From the NCBI GenBank assembly GCA_027604685.1, contig JADHYX010000249.1:424-17565 (forward strand): a DNA stretch of 17,142 nt. The letters are read 5' to 3'. The position numbers were made by a program, and so were the translations under genes. The notes below the pieces were generated by a model that searched no databases, was not told the DNA's origin, and worked only from the letters and a program-made list of their open reading frames with translations. This stretch comes from Lobulomyces angularis. Taxonomy: Eukaryota; Chytridiomycota; Chytridiomycetes; Lobulomycetales; Lobulomycetaceae. Below are positions 10,301 through 17,142 of this stretch, piece after piece (the stretch's first letter is position 1; every line of letters starts with the position of its first letter).

Positions 10301-11170
10301 AATACAATCATAAGTGAAATAAGTAAAGTTCCTAAGTATCAAAAAAAATTATTTAGTGTCAATTACGTAAATGCATAATACTGCAAACTAACCAACTTGA
10401 ATAAGAATATTTTCACCCATGTCGATGAAAAGTAGTGGAAGTGTTAAAACTAATACAGCAATAAATCCAAAGGTTATTAGCATCCACATTTCACCAAATG
10501 GTGAAGAGTCAACTCCTTTACTGACTACACATCTGAAAAATGGCTCTGATGTAGCTAATCCACATGTAGTTCCAGCCACGTCAATAAAAAAATTATCAAA
10601 TGCCTGTGCAGTTAACATTATACTCTGAATTGCATTACTCTGTACTGCCCAATACAAACAAAATTGAGCAGCCAAATGTGATTTTTTTCCAAAATAAAAG
10701 TTAACTAAAGTTCCAAATTCCACAGTACCTAAATTAAAATTTAAAACTTCTAAATCCGTATGATAAAATAATACCTTGAAAATGTTTATTACCAGGAATA
10801 GCTACAACAAAAATTTATTCTCTTAATTTAAATTTTTGGTGACATACCTTGCATCGCTTCAACTACAAATAAAGAACTTAATGTTGCTAATATTGTAAAG
10901 ATAATGTATAATAAAATTGGCGGTATAATTCCTCCATACTGAAATAATGATGGTGAGAATGGTAATGCAGGACCTGTCATAGCGTTAATTAATAGGCAAA
11001 CTCCAGGAAAAAAAGACACAGTTTTAACTTTTAATAACTGAAAATTACTTAAATATTTGAAGTATAAGAAATAACAAAATCACCTCATTAAAGGTTGCAG
11101 TAATCGTTCCACCATTTTTCATCAGCTCAACTCGTTTTGGTAATCGTCTTTCAGAAGTTGTATGATCCAT
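7385..11170 (-). CDS. AAAP-family amino-acid transporter with giant polar loop before last helix
   Basis: Exons are 11170-11084, 11037-10848, 10801-10775 (27 nt), 10728-10393, 10331-10132, 10092-10011, 9958-9761, 9688-7681 and 7622-7385, giving 1121 aa. Ten hydrophobic helices lie in residues 35-424. Recognisable family signatures are FFPGVCLLINAMTGPAL in the first helix, IPGNKHFQGTVEFGTL, SLAYTFVVPSWINLK and LIVSGDNLAQND. The last helix is at about 1092-1115 (VCCLYITTLVTAVNIIW), making 11 in all, the usual AAAP (SLC36/38, yeast Avt) number. Between helices 10 and 11 lies a Ser/Asn/Lys-rich segment of about 660 residues with GSKSS-type and SPK repeats and four RRxS motifs (phospho-Ser candidates 543, 592, 628 and 1064). 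Ordinary members are about 450-650 aa. The likely role is proton- or sodium-coupled amino-acid transport at the plasma or vacuolar membrane; the substrate cannot be read from the sequence. All exon phases agree. Confidence 0.88.
8436..8492 (-). repeat. SPK repeat block inside the transporter loop
   Basis: Four Ser-Pro-Lys units occur within 19 residues (about 773-791 of the protein), separated by Ser, Gly, Ala, Thr and Val. SP sites followed by Lys are typical proline-directed kinase targets. The block is part of the disordered loop. Confidence 0.6.
8676..8798 (-). repeat. Degenerate GSKSS/ESKNS repeats inside the transporter loop
   Basis: About 41 residues hold degenerate units of the form (G/E/S)SK(S/N)S, for example TGSKSSVTSQTGSKSS and NESKNSVSSSKNS. 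They look like slippage-grown low complexity within the polar loop. Confidence 0.6.
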
Positions 11171-11440
11171 TTTAAATATTAATAATTTACTTAAATTAAA
11201 CTTTAAAATTATACTCCACAAGAATATTAAGTATGCAAAAAAATTGTTAATTCACTTTCTTAGTTCCAATTTGTAATGTCTCGGTGATTGGCTAAAAAAT
11301 TTTAATATGCTGTACAATATTTCTCCAAAATCACTGATTTTAAATTTGAATTTAAGCTATAATAAATTATCAAAAATTTTAATTTTTTTTAATCAAGTTA
11401 CAATGCACTAGAAAAATTTTGAATAATATTCAATTTACTG
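11171..11440. other. Intergenic: transporter promoter and RMND1 3' flank
   Basis: These 270 bp lie between two minus-strand genes. They must hold the transporter promoter and the RMND1 3' UTR. A TATA-like stretch (GTATAATTTT on the minus strand) lies about 35-45 bp above the transporter ATG, and an optimal CCAAT box sits further upstream. I see no coding frame. Confidence 0.6.
11285..11293 (-). promoter_or_regulatory. Optimal CCAAT box (NF-Y/HAP site) upstream of the transporter
   Basis: Read on the minus strand, the site is AGCCAATCA, which fits the full NF-Y consensus RRCCAATSR. It lies 115 bp above the transporter ATG and points in the same direction as that gene. A second, bare CCAAT is at 11276-11280 on the plus strand. 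Confidence 0.5.
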
Positions 11441-12925
11441 TTACGAATTTTTATTGTTGAAATGCCTTTCGCAATATTCAATAACGTTAAAAACTATTTC
11501 AACACTAATTAAAATAATTATTATCCATTCTAATCTAATGGAATGCTCTTCATGAAGATGATTCCGTAAAACTTCCGCTAATTCATTTGCGTAATCTAAT
11601 TTTTTATTGCAAATCGCGATTCTTGGTCTAACATCTAAATTTCTTGAAATTCTATCAAAATAATCTTCCATTTTTGTTGTAGACCAACAAAAATCAGGGG
11701 AATCCAATAACTCACTGTGCAAGTTAACTTGGCCTCTAAGGGAGAATAACTCCCCCAAATTTTGCAATACCTTAGATCTTGATAAAGGTAGTTTTTTTCC
11801 TTTTAGCAAAATTTCAGGAATGTGTTTATGCTTATTTAAATGTTTATCTAATTGTTCTTCCAACGATGCTAATTTAACGGACCTTGTCAGCCCTGCACTA
11901 AATGCCAATTTTGACTGATGTTGTGGCAAATCATGACCTATTACCAGCAAGTCACCAATTAATCCACCAGGTCTATATTAAATACAAATTTCAAATAAAT
12001 TATTTACTTAAGAAACATCATACTGTGACAAATCAACACAATAACTAAACCATTCCGTTTCCACTGAGCTATACCGATTTACTTCAACTTGCTTTACAAC
12101 TTTTAATAATTTTTCAATTTCCTGGTGGGAAGCACCTAATTATCACATTGTTAAAAAAATAATTATGATGTAACTATTTATTTCTAAATTTAAAATTTAT
12201 AAAGAAATTACAGTCCTTTTTTAAAAGGAATTATCACTTACCCCAAGTCGCAAATGTTCCATTGTCAAATATAAATGCCTCCGCAAAGTTTACAGAATTA
12301 TCTTTAGTGGAATCAAGTTCCATATTAGAAGTATTTGAAGAATCAATAGGATCACTCAGTCTTACATGAAAAACATCGTCCGTAATGAAAGGTAGTATTA
12401 TAAAGATTTTTTGCAAGCAGCTTAAGAGTTCACCCATTTTATACATTTCTGCAGTGCAAAAAGCATTAACCCTCAATGGCTACATTAACGGAAAATATGC
12501 TATAAATTATAGCACAGTATGATATCCCTTACCTCTGTAGAAGGAGCAGTAAACGAAGAAATGCTTGTAAAATTATGGTCATCAACCACATTTCTAACGC
12601 CTAGTTTTAAGGTTTAGTTATTTGATATCATCAAAAGTAATAGGTAACCTTTATATGTCTGGTCTTTTTTTTTCTTATTCAGCAGAAACTTTTTTCTTTC
12701 ATTAATTTGTGTAATGGTGGTCTCAGGTTCATGATTGGTATTATTATTATGAATAGGGCTGTGATTTAAGTATTGAATTCTGTTTAATGATTTGATTGAA
12801 CTGGTTGAAAAATTGGAATGTATGTGAAACTTATTAAATTTATTTTTATTTAACCCTGTTAATGAATTTGAAATATTTTTTAAGATACTTAAATTATTAA
12901 TTAAATTAAAATTAAAAGTTTTCAT
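11441..12925 (-). CDS. RMND1: RMND1/Mrx10-type DUF155 mitochondrial inner-membrane protein
   Basis: Exons are 12925-12649, 12600-12533, 12479-12242, 12135-12024 and 11972-11441, giving 408 aa. The first 65 residues lack Asp and Glu and are rich in Asn, Lys, Ser and Phe, with FSTSSIKSLNR, as expected for a mitochondrial presequence. The DUF155 domain begins PLRVNAFCTAEMYKMGELL. It continues through LAFSAGLTRSVKLASLEEQL, NLGELFSLRGQVNL and DSPDFCW, and ends with CNKKLDYANELAEVLRNHL plus HSIRLEWIIIILISVEIVF, where a C-terminal membrane helix starts. This is the order seen in human RMND1 and yeast Mrx10 (YDR282C). The human protein supports mitochondrial translation, probably by holding ribosomes at the inner membrane. 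The presequence favours this branch over the Rmd1/Rmd8 relatives. The third intron (106 nt) is longer than most here. The gene is divergent from CCZ1. Confidence 0.91.
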
Positions 12926-12997
12926 ATTTGATTTTTAAATCTAATATAAACTTCTTTTGAAAATGTAAAATGCTCTGTGTAACCATTATTGTTAAGA
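12926..12997. promoter_or_regulatory. 72-bp divergent promoter between RMND1 and CCZ1
   Basis: Only 72 bp separate the two divergent ATGs, so both promoters and 5' UTRs share or overlap this space. It has one TATA-like stretch (CTAATATAAAC, near 12941-12951) and no CCAAT motif. Confidence 0.6.
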
Positions 12998-15182
12998 ATG
13001 AAATACATTTCACACTTTAGTATCTTTAATCCCAGTTTCGCACATAGTGAATCTGATATAAATTTAGGAGATCAGATACTATACTTTCACCCAAAAAATA
13101 TTCCATTGAATGAAAAGCTTCGGTTAATAGGATTATCGCAAGCTATAACCAATTTCACCAGTAATTTTATTCAAGAGCAATGTAATCAGTCCAGTGTAAT
13201 ATTACAAAATATTCATGTCATTACGTCAGAAAATTCAAAACTTATTTTGTTAAATCATCAGTTAAATTTTTGGGTTTTGATGGTAATACATTTCATAACT
13301 AATTCTGTTAAATCATCAGTTAAATTTTTTAGAAAGTTGAGTATAAAGACTTAAAAAAAAAGAAAAGCAAACAATTTAATTCCAATATATTTTTAAATGA
13401 TAACATTTTGAAGACAATGCTAGTAAATGCAATTGAAAAGTTTAATGTAAGTGAAGAAAAATGTATGCTTTAGTATTTTGTGAGGGCAATCAAGCCAGTT
13501 ACCACTAATATTACTAATATCACTACAAGTACTTTATTTGTAAAAGCTTACTGTTTTAATTCTTTCTCCTACCTTAAAGTCTGCTTTTACTTATCTTTAA
13601 CTCTTATTTAAATGAATGGCGCTGTTAGATGATGCATAAAAGTATTCAGGATGTTCTTATTTCATCAAATTTGGAAAACTTGAAGGCGATTCTGTTAGCA
13701 TTTTTTGATGAATTTCTATGGAAATTTAACGTTAAGATGTTAAATAATTTGGATCTATTATACTCAATTAAAGGTAATTTTTTTTTTTCTCATTTTCCAA
13801 AGTTTTTGGAAAAGAAGCAGTGTTTGACCTTCACGGCACTCCTTCAGTTTTATTAAAACAAATACTAAAACAAAAAAATAAAAGAGCTCATTATTAATTA
13901 AATGCAGGTATTAGCTATTTGTCGTTGCAAAAAAGCACATATTTAAAAACAATTATGTTTGTTAAGGAACTGGAATCAAAATTTACTTGCAAATTTAAAC
14001 CCGCTAAACCATTAATTCATAGTACATGTATTTTTTGGAAGCATTACTTAATTTGGTCCGGTTTGCCAAATTTAGAGGAGTTTTATATTATATATGATTA
14101 TTTAACTGACCCAGAAACTGGAAAAATCAGCGATGGGTTAATCAATATGACAAAAAGTAAAGATGTACCCTTAATATCAACCAAAAAAATTAATTTAACC
14201 TCTAATTGTAATTATAATTTTAATAACGTTCACCACAATGTCGTTGCTGACCCTGCCCACAGAGTGAAAGATTTTTTAATAGGACCAACTTTAAGTGACT
14301 TGGAGAGGGAAGAAAAATATTTTACTAAAACTTCTCCAAGTAATTTTTTAACTGAGAAACCAAAATCTGTGTATATTGGCAAGGAGGGTAGAGAAGCCAA
14401 GTTATTGTGCTATCAATTTGAGGAAGATCTTACAATTCTGTTATTTTTATCACCAGACACAGTAACATTTAAAGATAACAATACTTGCAATAAGATTAGT
14501 TCTAAAATTAATGAAACAAAAGAAAACGTAATATCATCTAACCCAAATGGTATTGATGAAATTTACTCTGACTTACCGAATAACCGCAACATTCACTGTA
14601 ATTATGATTTGAAATTTTACAAAGATTTGATATCATTTTTTGACGAAAAATTACCGGATTTAAATGCAGTTATTGAACTTGAATTTAATCAAACTCAAAA
14701 GTTCAGGTAATTATCAATCTTTAATTTATAACTGTTGACGATAATAACTATATAGAGAGCAAACGGAAAAGGAATATAGATTTATTTATTTCAATAAAAT
14801 AAACTATGCTTTTAAAACTACTTGTGGTAATTTTAAAAATGCTTTACTATCTGATGAAATGCTGAGCTACTGTAATGATATTCATGAATTTTTAACTAGG
14901 TAAATTTTTTTTACAGAAATCATTTTTTCCTATTTTTCTAGTGAAAATATAAAAAAGTCAGCAAATTTTTTTGAAATTCAGCTAAAATCCTCCAGTAAAT
15001 TCTGGAGTTGTGGTAAATTAGAAGAAGAAAAGGAATTAATTTTGGTTGTCCCCAAAGAGGAGTATAATTTAATTGATATTAATGGTATTAATTTTTTTAA
15101 ATTAAAAATATTCACTTTGTTAAATGTATATCTTTTAATAGTGGAATTTCAAAAGTTAACTACTTTACTATATGGATTTTAA
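12998..15182 (+). CDS. CCZ1: CCZ1, subunit of the Mon1-Ccz1 Rab7/Ypt7 exchange factor
   Basis: Exons are 12998-13282, 13333-13446, 13629-13773, 13908-14706, 14756-14899, 14942-15084 and 15142-15182, giving 556 aa. The N-terminal longin domain is diagnostic: FSIFNPSF, DQILYFHP, PLNEKLRLIGLSQAITNF and LNFWVLM, continuing KVEYKDL. Later family blocks are LDLLYSIKGISYLSLQKSTY, HYLIWSGL, and EKEYRFIYFNKINYA, which matches the third longin module. Mon1-Ccz1 activates Rab7/Ypt7 on late endosomes, autophagosomes and vacuoles. The ATG at 12998 gives the usual short lead before the first beta strand. Introns two (182 nt) and three (134 nt) are well above the local norm, so a small exon could have been missed there, although the frames join without one. 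The first intron carries a copy of coding sequence. The gene converges with HAP2. Confidence 0.89.
13248..13329 (+). repeat. Direct repeat: CCZ1 exon 1 segment copied into intron 1
   Basis: A perfect 24-nt unit at 13248-13271, coding near the end of exon 1, recurs at 13306-13329, 58 nt downstream and ending inside the T tract of the intron acceptor. Copy one encodes part of LLNHQLNF; copy two is intronic. Confidence 0.8.
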
Positions 15183-15790
15183 ACTTTTCAATAGATACAC
15201 AATTCATACCAATGGCTGTGATGCATGTGAGCTAAAAAATAGAGCATTTGTATTTAATTTAAGAACGATGAATTCAGTTTTTAATGTAATTCTCAATTAA
15301 GCAATTTAGAAATAATATAATTAATAAAAGTAAAATAATAAATTTTAGATATGCAATATAATTTCTAAAAATTAACTTAAAAATGGTAGCATATTACCAA
15401 TAAGTTATTGCTGTATTAAGTTAATAACCTTTGCAGCTCTTATTCTTCAGAAGTGTTAAGTTTATTTTTATTTACAAGCTTAAATAAATGTGTAAATAGA
15501 GAGACTAAGTACGCAATGTGTCATAAAAAGCATACAAAATTTAGGTTGAATATTTAGCTAATTTAGAAGAAAGCATTAAATGATGTAAAGAAGAGTCTAT
15601 ACTTTTTGAAATAGTAAAAATTGGATGAAGACAATTTTTTTTATTTTTTACAGAATTACAATACTGTTTTCTAAAGCCACTTATAAAAAAAATACATAGA
15701 TGATTTCTACCAAATAATTTTTTGGCATTTATCTATTTAAATATAATCAAAGATTTAGGAAATGTCGTTATTGTGCAGTGTTAAAATTTT
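15183..15790. other. Convergent intergenic region (CCZ1 / HAP2 3' ends)
   Basis: This is the largest gene-free stretch, 608 AT-rich bases between two stop codons. I looked on both strands for a frame with family motifs, for tRNA boxes and for repeats, and found none. It probably holds two long 3' UTRs. Confidence 0.55.
15323..15328 (+). terminator. Possible poly(A) signal of CCZ1
   Basis: An AATAAA hexamer lies about 140 nt past the CCZ1 stop, with a second AATAAA about 14 nt further on. This is suggestive only, given the base composition. Confidence 0.35.
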
Positions 15791-16979
15791 TTAATAATTA
15801 GTATTTTTAATTTCTTTGTACTGAACTCGCTGATTCTCATGTAAATGCCTTAATTCTTTTAATCCTTTATAGCCTATTCTCGTATGATCAACAGATTCAA
15901 TCTGACCCATATTTACCATTATGTTTTGATGACTCTGCAATTCTAAACCTAATGCACCACCTGGTTGCAATAATTGATGAGTATTATTCAACACTTGGTT
16001 GCTAAGGGTGCTAACTATATTTAAATCATCCTTTAATTGACCTTGGGCATCTAAAGCGGCTAATTCTGCAGCAGAAAGAAACCGTCCGCCAGGTCCTCTT
16101 GGTCGTCTCATTGCATGTCGATGGCGAGATTCATGAATATACCCCTAAATATTGTTCAATTTTCATCTTAAGTACAATTAATATTTACTTTTTCTTTTCT
16201 AAAGTTTTTATGAGAGGCATCCCATCTTGCTCTAGCATCTCTTCTCTTTAAAATACGACTATATTGCTTCGCATTAACATACATAGGTTCATCTTGGTTG
16301 GTTGCTTCTGCTGAGTCACTTGATTGTGGTTGGCCGGGTGAAGGTGAGATATTTAATGGAGTTTGTTGAGATAGATTGGAATTATGGTTTAAATTTTCTT
16401 GCTGCGTCAAAACTGAGGAATTGGGTTCTGATGGTTGCTGTGGTAGTGTCTGATGATTTCCCATTATCTTTAAAAGTTTATACCCGTTACAACAAATTTT
16501 ATTGCAAAATAAATTATTTTTACCAAATTTCCATATTGCACATTTGGATAGATGTATCCTTGTTCATCATATGCTTGACTCTCACCGGAGTGGTTGTAGT
16601 GACTATCAACGTACTGTTGAGTATGTTGTTCTCTTTGTGCAGATTGTTGATAAATTTGATTATCATATATCTGATTAGAATTATAAACTTGTGATTCAGC
16701 TACTGGCGCGTAAACCAGAGTGTGTTCATGTTGTGAAGAATCATATAGGTTAGCTGAATTTGTTTGGAAATTTTTTTGAGAGTAATTTTCTGAATGATAA
16801 CTTTCCTGAGTTTGGTAAGTTTCATCCGTATTATATATCAGGTGATCACTATGCTGAAAAGAACTTACAGAATGATTATAAGATATTGATTCCTGTTCGT
16901 AACCACCTTCTACAGGTGCATACATTAAATTTTCTGGATAGTCTGAATGTATGACGCTTAATGAATGTTGAGTATTCAT
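15791..16979 (-). CDS. HAP2: HAP2/NF-YA, CCAAT-binding factor subunit
   Basis: Exons are 16979-16524, 16467-16189 and 16144-15791, giving 362 aa. The conserved core starts at about residue 212. The subunit-binding helix (EPMYVNAKQYSRILKRRDAR) docks onto the NF-YB/NF-YC (Hap3/Hap5) dimer. The DNA-reading helix and loop (YIHESRHRHAMRRPRGPGG, then RFLSAAE) at 247-272 is intact, with the HESRHxHAMRRPRGPGGRF residues that contact CCAAT all present. The intron at 16145-16188 falls between the two helices in phase 0. The linker is slightly altered (RWDASHKNFRKEKG). Residues 1-152 are rich in Tyr, Gln, Ser, Asn and His, probably a disordered activation region, with a repeated YAPV motif. Fungal HAP/CBC complexes regulate respiration, iron and nitrogen genes. 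The start is the first ATG of the long frame, preceded by a TATA-like sequence about 10-20 nt upstream. Confidence 0.95.
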
Positions 16980-17142
16980 TTTTCACTTAATTTATATGTG
17001 TCTGTATTTGTTAAAATTTCAAAATCTTACTGGTATTTTCTTTAAAAATAAAACTTGTTACAAAGCTTTATTTTGAACTATTCAACTTATATCTATTGTT
17101 TTAAATCTATTAATAGTAAAAAAAAAAAAAAAAAAAAAAGAA
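16980..17142. promoter_or_regulatory. Upstream region of HAP2, ending in a long A tract
   Basis: These 163 AT-rich bases lie upstream of HAP2. On the minus strand a TATA-like ACATATAAATT sits close to the ATG. A 22-nt A run (17118-17139), which reads as poly(dT) upstream of HAP2, resembles a nucleosome-excluding fungal promoter tract. No CCAAT box is seen, so there is no sign of autoregulation inside the window. Confidence 0.45.

Noticed and set aside
13474..13611. Open stretch inside CCZ1 intron 2 as a coding exon
   Set aside because: Using it would need a 27-nt intron before it, and it ends in a stop before the next exon. The direct join is in frame.
15183..15790. Possible RNA gene in the longest gene-free stretch
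   Set aside because: I found no tRNA A or B box, no snRNA-like motif and no stable hairpin by eye. It looks like AT-rich 3' UTR sequence.
17118..17139. A run at the right edge as the poly(A) tail of a retrocopy
   Set aside because: No target-site duplication or retrocopied gene adjoins it. Similar A/T runs occur throughout the window, and it lies upstream of HAP2 as poly(dT).
1..17142. Mobile elements, CRISPR arrays, viral genes or defence systems
   Set aside because: No transposase, reverse transcriptase, terminal repeats, spaced repeats or viral domains were seen. All sizeable frames are explained by intron-bearing fungal genes or their antisense shadows.

Overview
This window is nuclear DNA from a fungus. 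It is very AT-rich and gene-dense, with 32 spliceosomal GT-AG introns that I could place. Most introns are 39-76 nt; the exceptions are 106, 134 and 182 nt. The genes belong to fungal or opisthokont families, and the standard genetic code fits throughout (stops used: TAA and TGA). I see no viral, bacterial, plasmid, transposon, CRISPR or tRNA signal. The AT bias, the small introns and the gene set would suit an early-diverging or compact fungal lineage, but this is inference and I cannot name the species.

Layout from left to right: (1) the 5' part of an unrecognised gene on the minus strand that runs off the left edge; (2) a Set3/MLL5-type PHD-SET chromatin protein, minus strand, six exons, 1220 codons, with an arginine-rich tail; (3) a divergent 329-bp promoter with three CCAAT motifs; (4) a Ste50/Ubc2-type MAPK adaptor, plus strand, eight exons, SAM-RA-SH3-SH3, 540 aa; (5) an AAAP amino-acid transporter, minus strand, nine exons, 1121 aa, with a polar loop of about 660 residues before its last membrane helix; (6) an RMND1/DUF155 mitochondrial protein, minus strand, five exons, 408 aa; (7) a 72-bp divergent promoter; (8) CCZ1, the Rab7/Ypt7 exchange-factor subunit, plus strand, seven exons, 556 aa; (9) HAP2/NF-YA, minus strand, three exons, 362 aa, convergent with CCZ1.

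The genes do not form an operon or an obvious pathway cluster. Three links deserve attention. HAP2 encodes a CCAAT-binding subunit, and an optimal NF-Y site (AGCCAATCA) lies 115 bp upstream of the amino-acid transporter. The transporter's polar loop carries four Arg-Arg-x-Ser motifs, which suggest PKA control. Nutrient and signalling functions recur (Ste50 adaptor, amino-acid transport, CCZ1 endolysosomal traffic, HAP2), but this may be chance.

The splice models were built by hand from reading-frame continuity, GT-AG borders and family motifs. Domain calls come from recognised motifs, not from database searches. I found no convincing new multi-gene system. The most unusual items are the transporter loop, the degenerate SET domain joined to an RG-rich tail, the SH3-bearing Ste50, and a coding segment copied into a CCZ1 intron.
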